A stretch of 64,000 nt of DNA, taken from the NCBI RefSeq assembly GCF_014202995.1, contig NZ_JACHIA010000006.1:62001-126000 (forward strand), written 5' to 3'. The notes below the pieces were generated by a model. It was not told the DNA's origin. It worked only from the letters and a program-made list of their open reading frames with translations, and searched no databases. This document shows positions 24,727 to 33,599 of the stretch, piece after piece (the first letter of the stretch is position 1; every line of letters begins with the position of its first letter). Both the position numbers and the translations under genes were made by a program. The DNA comes from Longimicrobium terrae. Lineage in GTDB: Bacteria > Gemmatimonadota > Gemmatimonadetes > Longimicrobiales > Longimicrobiaceae.

Positions 24727-26253
24727 ATGATCCACCGTTCCCGCGCGACAGGGCTGCTGGCCGCCCTCGCGCTGGCCGTTGCGCCTGCCGCCGCGCAGCC
24801 CGGCCCGAATCTCGTCGTCCACTACACTCCGCTCGCCAACCTCACCTACCAGTTGGACTGCGTTTCCGGCGTCCGCATCCAGTGCAGCCGGGAGAACCTG
24901 AGGGCGCTCTGGGACCGCGAGTTCCTGCGCACCGCCCAGGACAGCGCGCGGCTGGCGGACTGGGCGCGCATCCGCGGCCGCTACGAGGCCGAGGTGTCGC
25001 CGGCCGCGGACGAGGGCGCCGTCCCGCTTCCCCTGGCGGGCCGCTACGAGGGCGTGTACCTCGCCGAGCGCATGCGGGTCGCCGGGTTCCAGGCCACCTC
25101 CGCCGCGGACTACGGAGAACGCATCCAGCTTCTGGCTTTGGCGGACGACGCGGCGCGGCTGCGCGGGCTGGTGGACTACTTTCTTCCGCGGTTCGATGGA
25201 TGGTGGCAGCGAGAGGCCGCCGCCGCGGGCGCGCCCTTCGCCATGCGCGTGAGCGAGCTGATGCGCGACCCGCGCATCGCGGGCCGCATCGCGGAGTTCG
25301 CGCGCTTCTACGGCGTGCAGTTCGCGCCGGGGGAGACCATCGACTTCACCCTTCTCTACCGCCCCTCGCTGGTGGACGAGGGCACGAGCGGGCAGCAGAT
25401 CGGCGCACGGTCGCTGGTGGAATTCGTCGCGGGCGAGCAGCCGGAAGGGCGGATGGACGTGGTGATCCACGAACTCTGCCACTACCTCTTTTCCCGCCTG
25501 CCGCGCGAACGACTGGCGGCGCTGGAAGCCGGATTCGTGGCCCGTGCCGCGGCGGGCCAGGCGTCCGCGCCCGCCGCGTACAACCTGCTGGACGAATCGC
25601 TGGCGAGCACCCTCGGCAACGGCTTGGTCATCCGCGCGTTCATGACGCCCGCCGCGTATGACAGCATGCTCGCCAAGCAGGGATCGCTGTACGCCAACCC
25701 GCTGATCGACGGGGCGGCCAAGGCGACGCTCCGGTGGATTGAGCCGTGGCTGGCGGAGGGCCGCCCCATCGACGATCCCGCGTTCGCGCCGCGCTACGTG
25801 GCGGCGCTGGACACCGCGTTCGGCGCGCGGCTGCAGACGCCGGCCGCGTACCTCAACCACATGGTCGGCGTCGTGGACCGGTTCGATCGCTCGCTGCAGC
25901 GGGCCGTGCGGCGGATCTTCCGCCCGTCCAGCAGCTACACGGGCGAATCCGCGTGCTGCGACGCGGCGGCCTTGTCCGACTATCGTTCCAAGCCCGGGCT
26001 GAACGCCCTGATCGTCGTGCTCCCCGAGCACCTTGCCGCGCTGGCGGAGCAGGGCGTGATCTCGCGCGTGCAGATGGATGAGATCCAGACGCGCGTTCGT
26101 GCGGACGGGGGCGCCGTGTACGCCTTTCGCCGCTCATCCACGGCGTTCACCTACATCGTCGCCGCGCCCGCGTCCGATCGCGCCGAAGCGCTGCTGCGGC
26201 AGCTCGCCGCCGCGCCGGCGCTGTTCGAAGGGTTTCTGCCCGCGCAGCGGTAG
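24727..26253 (+). CDS. Exported protein with an HExxH-type metallopeptidase motif
   Basis: A 508-residue secreted protein. The signal peptide MIHRSRATGLLAALALAVAPAAA is cleaved before QPGPN. Near residues 245-260 the sequence MDVVIHELCHYLFSRLP contains HELCH, the zinc-binding HExxH motif; a later LLDESLASTLGNG block (about 287-299) could supply the third ligand (Glu). Together these suggest a gluzincin-like zinc peptidase, but the rest matches no family I can name. The C-terminal 100 residues contain CCDAAAL and a possible beta domain. The start is set by the signal peptide; the frame is open far upstream through repeats. It is not in an operon. Confidence 0.72.
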   Translation: MIHRSRATGLLAALALAVAPAAAQPGPNLVVHYTPLANLTYQLDCVSGVRIQCSRENLRALWDREFLRTAQDSARLADWARIRGRYEAEVSPAADEGAVPLPLAGRYEGVYLAERMRVAGFQATSAADYGERIQLLALADDAARLRGLVDYFLPRFDGWWQREAAAAGAPFAMRVSELMRDPRIAGRIAEFARFYGVQFAPGETIDFTLLYRPSLVDEGTSGQQIGARSLVEFVAGEQPEGRMDVVIHELCHYLFSRLPRERLAALEAGFVARAAAGQASAPAAYNLLDESLASTLGNGLVIRAFMTPAAYDSMLAKQGSLYANPLIDGAAKATLRWIEPWLAEGRPIDDPAFAPRYVAALDTAFGARLQTPAAYLNHMVGVVDRFDRSLQRAVRRIFRPSSSYTGESACCDAAALSDYRSKPGLNALIVVLPEHLAALAEQGVISRVQMDEIQTRVRADGGAVYAFRRSSTAFTYIVAAPASDRAEALLRQLAAAPALFEGFLPAQR

Positions 26254-26323
26254 AGCGGATTGTTCAGGGGGATAAATGAAGTCAGCGGCGAGGGCGAATT
26301 TCAGGTCCAGTCGCGAGCCTCCC

Positions 26324-26404
26324 TGAGCGAATGAATCCGCCGCTCAAACAGCGGAAAGCCCCGACTCATGGCCGCTGTCGCGTCCATGATCGGGGCTTCA
26401 ACTG
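26324..26404. repeat. Family A palindromic cassette, copy 5
   Basis: TGAGCGAATGAATCCGCCGC start and GATCGGGGCTTCAACTGC end. Confidence 0.82.
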
Positions 26405-26430
26405 CATCCAGGATTTCGCGCTAATCTGGG

Positions 26431-26502
26431 GTGTGCTCCCTCTCCCACATCCGTTCGTGGGAGAGGGTCGTCGTGCGCAGCACGCGGGGTGAGGGCCACA
26501 GC
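26431..26502. repeat. Family B repeat, copy 4
   Basis: GTGTGCTCCCTCTCCCACAT start, GAGGGCCACAGC end. Confidence 0.85.
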
Positions 26503-26567
26503 GGCGGCCGCGCACGGAACCGCATCGCCGCCTCCGACTCATTCAGTTATCTCGCACGACCGCGCGA

Positions 26568-26879
26568 TCAGACGAACTCCCACGCGATCCGCGCGAACCG
26601 CGATCCCTGAAAGCGCTCCCGCAGTCGCCGGACCGCCGTCTTGCGCGCATCCTCCTCCGTATCCGCGGTGACGGAAACGGAGCCGCGCACGCGGTAGCCC
26701 ACGCGGAACTCCTCCACGATCCGCCCGTCCGCATCCGCCCGCCCCACCTCCAGCACGTCCACCCCCGCCTCCGGCCAGAGCGCGGCAAGCTCCTTCTCCA
26801 CCTGGTGCTCCGCGTCCGCCACGCCGTAGGCGGGCACCTCTACCCTGCCCTGCCCGCGCAGCCGTACCACGTGCTCCAC
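26568..26879 (-). CDS. Small hypothetical protein downstream of kinase
   Basis: A 103-residue soluble protein of unknown function and the last gene of the kinase cluster. GTG 26879 lies two bases after the kinase stop (26882-26884), so it is probably translated from the same mRNA. The sequence (VEVPAYGVADAEHQVEKELA..., then GYRVRGSVSVTADTEEDARKTAVRRLRERF) suggests two beta-strand/helix repeats resembling a small alpha-beta sandwich. The repeated pattern of strand + V.A.....A....L suggests an internal duplication. No motif was recognised. Confidence 0.65.
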   Translation of the reverse strand: MEHVVRLRGQGRVEVPAYGVADAEHQVEKELAALWPEAGVDVLEVGRADADGRIVEEFRVGYRVRGSVSVTADTEEDARKTAVRRLRERFQGSRFARIAWEFV

Positions 26880-26881
26880 GC

Positions 26882-28675
26882 TCAGCCCCGGCCGCCCATG
26901 CGCAGCGTGTCGGAGTAGCCGCCGGGACGCGGGCGGATGGTGTCCGTGGCGGGAATCGAGGGGTCGTTGCCGGGGACGGCGGGCACGCTGTCGCCCACGC
27001 CGGGGACGGGCTCCAACGGCGGGGGCTGCGTCTGCTGCTCCAGAATGCGCAGGCTCTGCTGCGCCTTGGCCCGGTCCGCCGCGGCCGGCGTGATCTCCAC
27101 GAACTGCTTGAGTGCGATGATGGCGCTGGTGGTATCGCCCATCGCCAGCCGCGCCTCGGCAAGGTGGCTGTAGAACAGGTCGTAGCGCCCCTCCATGCGG
27201 ATGCCCTCCGTCAGCACGTCGGCCGCGTCGGAGTAGCGGCCCAGGCGCATCAGGGCCACGGCGGCCTGGTCGCGGTACTCCGCCGTGCGCGGCGAAATCG
27301 CCATCGCCCGCTCCGCGTAGGCCAGCGCCGAATCGTACTGCTGCATGCGGAAGAAGCGGTTCCACTCCTGGCTCAGCACCAGTGCGTCGTCCGCCGTCAG
27401 GCTGTCGGCGCCGGCGGAGTCCACCGCGGCGCTGTCGGCCGCCACCGCGCCGTTGCCGCCACCGCCGCCCATCTGCGAAAGCGCGAACGCCCCGCCGCCG
27501 ATCAGCAGCAGCGCGAGCAGCACCCACACCAGCGGATGCACGCCGCTGCGCTCCTCGGCCACCTGTGTCTGCCGGCGCCGCGGCTGCGCGATCACCGGCG
27601 GATTGCCCCCCGCGCGGTCCGCGAACGGCGGAGGCGGCGGCGGAACGGCCGGGCGCCGCGCCGGGGGGGCGAGCACGGTGCGGTCGTCGTCCGCGGGGCC
27701 GAAGCCGCCGTCGATCATGGTGCGGTCGTCGTCCATCGGCGGAAGCGCGCCGCCGGCCGGGATCACCGCGGCGGCGGGCGTTTCGCCCAGGCGGCGCAAC
27801 GGCTGCTCCAGCGCGTCGGCCATCTGCCCCGCGTTGGCAAAGCGCTGCACCGCGTCCGGCGCCAGGGCGCGGCGGATCACCGCCTCCACCTCTTCCGGAA
27901 TCCCCGGCGCGCGCGACCGCATGGAAGGCGTGGGCACGTCCAGCCCGGCCGACATGCGGTTGCGGTCCGTTTCCGTGTACGGCCGCTCCCCCGTCAGCAG
28001 CTGAAAACCCACCGCGCCCAGGCTGAAGACGTCCGACGCGGGGGAAAGGCGCGGCTCGGCGCGCAGCTGCTCCGGCGAGGCGTACGCGGGCGACATGGGC
28101 GCGCGGCCGTCGTGCGTCAGCGCGGTCGTGTCTTCTTCCGCCATCGCCTTGGCGATGCCGAAGTCCAGAACGCGCACCTGCATTTCGTCGTCGTCGTGCT
28201 CGCCCTGCACCAGAAAGATGTTGCCCGGCTTCACGTCGCGGTGCACCAGGCCGGCGCGGTGCCCCACGGCCACGCCGCGCGACGCGTGCTGCAGGATGCG
28301 CAGCGCCTCGGCCAGCGGCATGCGCGAGCCGCGCTGAAAGCGGGTGGCCAGGTCCTCGCCGCGCAGCAGCTCCATGACGATGTAGTCCAGCCCCAGGTCC
28401 TCGTCGGTGCCGTAGTCGTACACGGGGACGACGTTGGGGTGGTGCGGCAGCCGCGCCGCCGAGGCCGCCTCGTGCCGGAAGCGGGCGCGCAGCCGCTCCC
28501 GCAGCTCAGGATCGTTGCCGGAGGACGCGGTGATGACCTTTACCGCCACGGGCCGGCCCAGGCGCAGGTCGGTGGCGCGGTACACGGCGCCCATGCCGCC
28601 GCGCCCGATCACCTCGTCGATGCGGTAGCGGCCGGCGAGTTCGCGACCCTTCAGCAGCGCTTCCAATCCCGGCAT
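26882..28675 (-). CDS. Ser/Thr protein kinase with TM segment and extracytoplasmic TPRs (2)
   Basis: A membrane-bound Hanks-type kinase, 597 residues. The kinase domain spans about 17-290: glycine loop GRGGMGAV (24-31), Lys46 in VAVKV, HRDVKPGN with catalytic Asp147, DFG at 171-173, and SPEQL in place of APE. A Pro-rich juxtamembrane linker carries DDDRT(M/V) acidic Thr motifs that could be FHA-binding phosphosites. One TM helix lies at about 380-403. The outer part has TPR-like helices (about 430-545) and a Pro-rich tail. There are no PASTA repeats, unlike PknB. It lies in a cluster with PP2C, FHA, RodA and PBP, implying control of wall growth. Confidence 0.92.
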   Translation of the reverse strand: MPGLEALLKGRELAGRYRIDEVIGRGGMGAVYRATDLRLGRPVAVKVITASSGNDPELRERLRARFRHEAASAARLPHHPNVVPVYDYGTDEDLGLDYIVMELLRGEDLATRFQRGSRMPLAEALRILQHASRGVAVGHRAGLVHRDVKPGNIFLVQGEHDDDEMQVRVLDFGIAKAMAEEDTTALTHDGRAPMSPAYASPEQLRAEPRLSPASDVFSLGAVGFQLLTGERPYTETDRNRMSAGLDVPTPSMRSRAPGIPEEVEAVIRRALAPDAVQRFANAGQMADALEQPLRRLGETPAAAVIPAGGALPPMDDDRTMIDGGFGPADDDRTVLAPPARRPAVPPPPPPFADRAGGNPPVIAQPRRRQTQVAEERSGVHPLVWVLLALLLIGGGAFALSQMGGGGGNGAVAADSAAVDSAGADSLTADDALVLSQEWNRFFRMQQYDSALAYAERAMAISPRTAEYRDQAAVALMRLGRYSDAADVLTEGIRMEGRYDLFYSHLAEARLAMGDTTSAIIALKQFVEITPAAADRAKAQQSLRILEQQTQPPPLEPVPGVGDSVPAVPGNDPSIPATDTIRPRPGGYSDTLRMGGRG

Positions 28676-29223
28676 TTCGTCTTTTGACTGTCGTGGCCCG
28701 GCGTGCGGCCGTGTGTTGTGTTTCTGCTCTGAAGTCGCGGTCTGCTGCTGCGACGCATCATCCTGCGGGGCCGATCAGTCCGGCGAGGCGTGCCCGGCGA
28801 ATCCAAATCAGTCTCGCACTTCCGCACTCACGCACCCCGCACTCACGCACTTCGTTGGGCGTGTCCCTGCGCTGCGCTCCGGGCCGGGCTGCGGGCGCCG
28901 TAGGCAACGATACAGCTGTTGCCAACGGCGTCGAGCCAGCCCCGCGCCCCGGCTCCATCCGGTTTCTCCCGCTCGAGACGCGCGCGGGGCCGTCTCGCCC
29001 CTTCGGGCCCGCATCCCTCACGCAACCGCGGCTTCGCCGCGGTCCGTGCGGATGCCCGGGTGCGGATCGCATCGCTCGTCGCGTGCGGAGAGAGGCCCCC
29101 TCCCCCCAGCCCCCTCCACCCGCTCCGCGGGAGAGGGGGAGCCGTTCGGCGCGGAGGAAGGTTCGGTGCGCGTCTCCGGCTCCCGCCCAACGCGGAGGAT
29201 GGTTCGGTGCGCGTCTCCGGTTG

Positions 29224-29282
29224 CCGCCCGGCGGTTGAAACCGCGCCTCGAAACACACGAAGTCCGCCTTCGCGGACTGCGG
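29224..29282. repeat. Family D repeat, copy 2
   Basis: Matches 9692-9745 (GGCGGTTGAAACCGCGCCTC, then CACGAAGTCCGCC and GCGGACTGCGGCG). Confidence 0.75.
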
Positions 29283-29390
29283 CGCCGTGCCCGGTGCAAT
29301 CGCGCTGGATCGCCGTTGGCCGCCGCGTCGGCTCAACATACCCTCAGCCCGGTCATACTGCGCGCCCGGTTCCGGACCCGCCGCCGCAAT

Positions 29391-29453
29391 CAACCCTCCC
29401 CCAGTTTTTTTTGGGGGAGGGTGGGCGAGTAGTACGAGCCCGGGTGGGGGCCG
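29391..29453. repeat. Family C repeat, copy 3
   Basis: CCCTCCCCCA / TGGGGGAGGG stem around an eight-T loop, then GCCCGGGTGGGGGCCG. Confidence 0.8.
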
Positions 29454-29469
29454 CCGTGAACCCCGCCGC

Positions 29470-31287
29470 TTACATCCGCACCGTGTCGCGCGGCGCGGAG
29501 CGCGGGGGCGGCGTCCAGCGGGGCCGCGTGTCCGTACGAGTGCGCATCTCCACGCGGCGGTTCGCTCGCCCATCCGGCACGACGCTGACCGACGAATCCA
29601 CCGGCTGGCCCTCTTCCGCCGGAGCATCGTCCATCTCCATCGCGTCATCCATCCCGGGCCCGTCCATGGCGGGCGCGTCCGCCCCCGAATCGTACTCCAC
29701 CGCATCCGGATCCGACGGCTCCCACACCCCGGTGCCGTAGCCCAGCCGCGCCAGCAGCGTTTCTGCTTCCCGCCGCCGCGCGGACGAGGGCTGGATGGCA
29801 AGCAGGGACAGCAGCGTGTTCACGGCGCCGGTGGAGTCGGGCTTGGCGAGCTGCGCCTCGGCCAGATTGCTGTACGCCACCTCGCGGTGCGGATAGCGCG
29901 ACACCACGTCCTTGAGCAGACGGATCCCCTCGTCCGCGTCCCCCGCGCGGTAGACGGCGTAGGCGTGGTTGTTCTGGAACTCCGCGTTGTCGGGGGCGCC
30001 CTCCGCCGCGCGGCGAAAGTGCTCCGCCGCAGCCTTGTAGTTCATCCGCCGGAACTCGCGCAGCCCCTCCTGGTTCTCCTCGCCCGCGCTCAGCCGGGGC
30101 GCCGCCTGAAGAGATGCCGGCGCCTGGTACGCGCGGTTGGCGGCCAGCGCCACGCCTCCCGCCACGCCGCCCGTTCCCAGCACGGCCACGCCCGCGGCCC
30201 GCAGCGCCAGCGAACGCCACCGCTTGCGGCGCATGCGCGCCAGCTGGCCCTCCAGGCTGGCGGGGTCCGCCTCCACCGCGCGCCGGCCGGTCGCCGTCGG
30301 TTCCACGACGAGAACCGTGCCTTCGTCCGGCTGCACGGATACGGCGCGCCGGTCATCCACCGGAACGGCGGCCAGCACCGTTTCCGGCAGATCGGCGGCG
30401 CGGCGCACGCGGTTGTACACGCGGTGAAGCTCCGCCGCCAGCGCGCCCGCGTCCGCAAAGCGCTGCGCGGGATCTTCCGCCAGCGCGCGGCGGATCACCC
30501 ACTCCACCTCCTGCGGCACCGACGCGTTGCGCGCCAGCAGCGACGGGATGGGAACGGGAAGCCCCTGCCGGCGCCGGTTCTGGTCCTCCGCCGTGAACAG
30601 TCGGGTACGCGTCAGCAGTTCGAAGCCCACCACGCCCAGGCTGTACACGTCCACCCCGCGCGTCACCGGCTCGCGGCGCAGGTGCTCCGGCGCGCAGTAG
30701 AACTCCGAGCCGAACCACTCGCCGGGCAGGGTCAGATGCGTGCGCGTTTCCTCGTCCTCGGCCTCGTCCAGCATCTTGGCGATGCCGAAGTCCAGGATGC
30801 GCACCTCCGGCTGCTCCGGATCGCTTTCCAGGAACAGGTTGGCCGGCTTGAGGTCACGGTGCACCAGCCCGTTCTGGTGCCCCACCGCCACCCCGCGCGC
30901 CGCGCCCAGGAGAATGCCGAGCGCGGTCCGCAGCGAAACCGGCTCCGGGCGGGCCAGCCGCTCGCGCAGGCTTTCGCCCTCCAGCAGCTCCATCACCAGA
31001 AAGTCCACCCGGTCGTCCGCGCCGTAGTCCAGCACGCCGACCAGGTTGGGGTGCGCGGGAAGGCGAGCGGCCAGCTCGGCCTCGCCCTGAAAGCGCTGCC
31101 GCAGCCGCTGGGTCTGCGCCGCACCCATCCCGCGGGGCGGCACCAGCACCTTTACGGCGACGGCGCGCTCCATTTTTTCATCACGCGCACGGAACACCAC
31201 CCCGAAGCCGCCTTCGCCAAGAACGCTCTGCAGGCGATAGCGGTCGTTCAGTACGTGCCCGACCAGAAACTGCGCCAAGCCCGACAT
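29470..31287 (-). CDS. Ser/Thr protein kinase with TM segment and extracytoplasmic TPRs (1)
   Basis: A second membrane kinase, 605 residues, paralogous to the one at 26882. Glycine loop GEGGFGVV (24-31), Lys46, HRDLKPAN with Asp145, DFG at 166-168, APEHL. A single Ala/Gly-rich hydrophobic segment at about 350-375 separates the kinase from an outer region with TPR-like units (FRRMNYKAAAEHFRRAAEGAPDNAEFQNNHAYAVYRAGDA) and a Pro/Asp-rich tail. It has no PASTA repeats. It follows the FHA gene by 123 bases, and is most likely a partner of the FHA proteins and antagonised by the PP2C enzyme. The sensed signal is unknown. Confidence 0.92.
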   Translation of the reverse strand: MSGLAQFLVGHVLNDRYRLQSVLGEGGFGVVFRARDEKMERAVAVKVLVPPRGMGAAQTQRLRQRFQGEAELAARLPAHPNLVGVLDYGADDRVDFLVMELLEGESLRERLARPEPVSLRTALGILLGAARGVAVGHQNGLVHRDLKPANLFLESDPEQPEVRILDFGIAKMLDEAEDEETRTHLTLPGEWFGSEFYCAPEHLRREPVTRGVDVYSLGVVGFELLTRTRLFTAEDQNRRRQGLPVPIPSLLARNASVPQEVEWVIRRALAEDPAQRFADAGALAAELHRVYNRVRRAADLPETVLAAVPVDDRRAVSVQPDEGTVLVVEPTATGRRAVEADPASLEGQLARMRRKRWRSLALRAAGVAVLGTGGVAGGVALAANRAYQAPASLQAAPRLSAGEENQEGLREFRRMNYKAAAEHFRRAAEGAPDNAEFQNNHAYAVYRAGDADEGIRLLKDVVSRYPHREVAYSNLAEAQLAKPDSTGAVNTLLSLLAIQPSSARRREAETLLARLGYGTGVWEPSDPDAVEYDSGADAPAMDGPGMDDAMEMDDAPAEEGQPVDSSVSVVPDGRANRRVEMRTRTDTRPRWTPPPRSAPRDTVRM

Positions 31288-31410
31288 GATTGTACCTCAG
31301 GGTTCAGAAAGGACGGCCGATGGAAGTGCATGAAACTAAACGACTACGGCCGTCCAGCGCCACATGTTTCTCCGGACGGGCCGCCGGGGCCCGTCCGCCG
31401 CGCCGGATCG

Positions 31411-32463
31411 TCAGCCGAACTGCGTGCGATCCGGATCGTCCAGCTCGTCGGGAACCACGTTGATCTCCACCGCCGGCTCCCGCTTCTTTTCCACGATCCG
31501 CACCACCGGCCCGTGCCCGCCGATGCGGATGGCCTCGCCGGGCGCCACCCACAGGCTGTTGGCCCGCAGTTCATCCAGCTTCAGGTCGCCCTTGCCCGCG
31601 TTGGCGCCGGACACGTCGCGCTCGCTCACGTGGATGTCGTTCAATCCCAGGTTGAACACGTCGAACCCCGGCTTGCCGTCGCGCTCCGCCCACACCAGCG
31701 CCAGCTGCCGGCGGCTCACGTTGGGCGAATCGCCCAGCAGGATGTCGCTGCGCAGCGCGGGGTTGTCCGTCTGCCGCCCCACCGTGGCCGTCGCCGCGGC
31801 GATGGGAAGCCGCTCGCGCTCCGTCCCGTCCTCTTCCTCCACGACCAGTTCGAAGCGCTCCGCGTCCCATCCGGGAACCGCCGCGGCGGCCGCAGCCGGG
31901 GCGGGCGGCGCGACGGGCGGCAGTCCCTCCACCCGCGTCGCGTCCGGATCCATGACGGGGGGCGGGCCGGCGGGCGCCCACGCGGGCATGGCCGGCGCGG
32001 GGGGCCGCGGAGCGAACTCGGTCGCCCCGGACGGCGCGAACTCCGTCGCGGCGGAAGGCGCGGGCGGCGGGGGAGGCGCGGGGACGATGGGGTCCGGGTC
32101 CGCCTGCCCCGCGGGCTGCACGCCCACGCGGAACAGGGGCGCGCCGCGCGAGCCGGCCTCCTTGAGGCGCACGCGGTAGTCGCGGTCGTACAGCGAGCCG
32201 TGGCGCATCACCGAGTCCGTCAGGTCCGCCTCCAGGTCCGCCGCCATTTCCGCCACCGCCTGCGCCGCGTCAGGCCGCAGCGTCACCACCAGCGAGGTGA
32301 GCGGCAGCATCTTCACGTAGCGGTCCGGAATGGCGCGCGCGTTGTCGCGGTCAATCAGGTCGCCCAGCGCCAGCTTGATCTCGGGGATCGCCTCGCGCAG
32401 AAACGAATCCAGAAGGGGCTCCTCGCTGTCGTGCGAGCGGGAGGCCGGAGTAAAGTCGGTCAT
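31411..32463 (-). CDS. FHA-domain protein (2)
   Basis: A 350-residue cytosolic phosphothreonine-binding protein. The N-terminal about 100 residues (LLDSFLREAIPEIKLALGDLIDRDNARAIPDRYVKMLPLTSLVVTLRP) look like the FhaA-type DUF3662 region. A Pro/Ala linker (125-205) follows, with two SAATEFAP/SGATEFAP repeats whose TEF could be kinase sites. The C-terminal FHA domain is about 210-325: IAAATATVGRQTDNPALRSDILLGD, then the signature SRRQLALVW and a G-x-N-like LGLNDIHV. The last residues, DRTQFG, again offer a Thr site. Its ATG overlaps the PP2C stop by four bases (ATGA). Confidence 0.86.
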   Translation of the reverse strand: MTDFTPASRSHDSEEPLLDSFLREAIPEIKLALGDLIDRDNARAIPDRYVKMLPLTSLVVTLRPDAAQAVAEMAADLEADLTDSVMRHGSLYDRDYRVRLKEAGSRGAPLFRVGVQPAGQADPDPIVPAPPPPPAPSAATEFAPSGATEFAPRPPAPAMPAWAPAGPPPVMDPDATRVEGLPPVAPPAPAAAAAAVPGWDAERFELVVEEEDGTERERLPIAAATATVGRQTDNPALRSDILLGDSPNVSRRQLALVWAERDGKPGFDVFNLGLNDIHVSERDVSGANAGKGDLKLDELRANSLWVAPGEAIRIGGHGPVVRIVEKKREPAVEINVVPDELDDPDRTQFG

Positions 32464-33599
32464 GGCTGTGCGGTGCGGGGCGCCGGGGCGGTCGCGCCGG
32501 CAGCGGGTTGCACGGGCGCGGGCGTGGGAGCGGCGGTGTCCGCGCCCAGCACGGGGACGGTGTCACCCGTCGCGGCGCGGGCGTTCAGCGACCGCACCTC
32601 GGCGCGCAGGCTGTCTACCTGGGCCTGCGTGGCGGTGTCGGGGGCCGGGGGCTGCAGCGACTTCCACGCGGCGAAGCCGGCCAGGGCCAGCGCCAGCAGC
32701 GCCACGATCAGCGGCAGCGGCGAACTGCGTCGGGTCACGTCGTCGTCCTCCCTGATGGGTGCCGCCACGGGGGCGGGCGCGGCGTCGTGCCGCACGCGGG
32801 GCGGGGCGGGAAGCGTGGGCCCGTCGCCCCCCGCGTCCAGCACGCGCACCGCCACGGCGGTGTAGTTGTCGTCCGGTCCGCGCTCTTCCACCTTGCGCAT
32901 GACCGCCGCGCAGATGTCCTGCGACGCGCCCAGCCCCATGGCGTCGCCGAGTTCATCCAGGCGCATGGCCTTGGTGACGCCGTCGCTCACCAGCAGGTAC
33001 GTCCATCCGGGACGGACGGGGATCCAGCTGGCCTCCGCCTCGCCGCCGCGGCCGACGGCGCGCTGCAGGCGGTTGGCGCCGGGGCTGTCAGGGATTTCGT
33101 CCAGCGCGATCTCCCCCGCCTCCCACCGGGCGTAGGCGGGGGTGTGGTCGCGCGTTTCCAGGCGGATCGTGGCGTCCGGCGAGCGGCTGAGGATGCGCAC
33201 ATCGCCCACGTGCGCGCCCACCCACCCGGGCTGCCCCGCGCGGTCCAGCGTGAGCGCGAGCAGGGCCAGGGCGCACCCCATTCCCGCGCGCTCGGTGGGC
33301 GCCTCCTGCGCCGCCCGCGCCACGCTTTCGTCCGCGTGGCGCAGGGCGTAGCGCGCCGCGTCCAGGCTGCGGATGTCGGCGCTCATCAGCGCGTTGAGCG
33401 CCGTGTCCGCCGCCAGGCGGCCGGCGCGCTCTCCGCCCATGCCGTCCGCCACCGCGAGCAGCCCGTGCTCGGCGAAGGCATCGACGGAAAAGGCGTCCTG
33501 GTTTTCCGCGCGCGGTCCCTGGGCGCTGCATCCGGAAACGTCGAAACCCATTCCGTGCAGGTGAACGGGGCGGGGCGCGCGCTGCGTGCTGTCGGTCAT
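32460..33599 (-). CDS. PP2C-family Ser/Thr protein phosphatase with TM anchor
   Basis: A membrane-anchored PP2C phosphatase, 379 residues, predicted to reverse phosphorylation by the two kinases nearby. Metal-binding and catalytic motifs are present: ENQDAF (Asp35), DGMGG (52-56), GWVGAHVGDVR, LLVSDGVTKAM, and GPDDNYTAVAV near 240. A TM helix lies at about 285-307, and the outer tail is short and Pro/Ala-rich with a small coiled stretch. This is the same layout as mycobacterial PstP. It overlaps both neighbours by four bases (ATGA): rodA-like upstream and FHA downstream. Confidence 0.93.
   Translation of the reverse strand: MTDSTQRAPRPVHLHGMGFDVSGCSAQGPRAENQDAFSVDAFAEHGLLAVADGMGGERAGRLAADTALNALMSADIRSLDAARYALRHADESVARAAQEAPTERAGMGCALALLALTLDRAGQPGWVGAHVGDVRILSRSPDATIRLETRDHTPAYARWEAGEIALDEIPDSPGANRLQRAVGRGGEAEASWIPVRPGWTYLLVSDGVTKAMRLDELGDAMGLGASQDICAAVMRKVEERGPDDNYTAVAVRVLDAGGDGPTLPAPPRVRHDAAPAPVAAPIREDDDVTRRSSPLPLIVALLALALAGFAAWKSLQPPAPDTATQAQVDSLRAEVRSLNARAATGDTVPVLGADTAAPTPAPVQPAAGATAPAPRTAQP

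Larger units (their letters stand above)
28676..29469. other. Gap between the two kinase genes, repeats only
   Basis: No gene is supported. It holds the CACTCACGCACC-type tract (28816-28853), an inverted CT-rich hairpin block (about 29094-29142), two direct copies of GGTTCGGTGCGCGTCTCCGG (about 29159 and 29202), family D (29224-29282) and family C (29391-29453). The gap breaks the otherwise dense minus-strand cluster, so the last two genes may have their own promoter. Confidence 0.65.

Noticed and set aside
29287-32865. 1192-codon plus-strand open frame
   Set aside because: It lies antisense to the kinase, FHA and PP2C genes. Its product is a low-complexity His/Arg/Ala/Val string without domains, the usual mirror of GC-rich codon usage.
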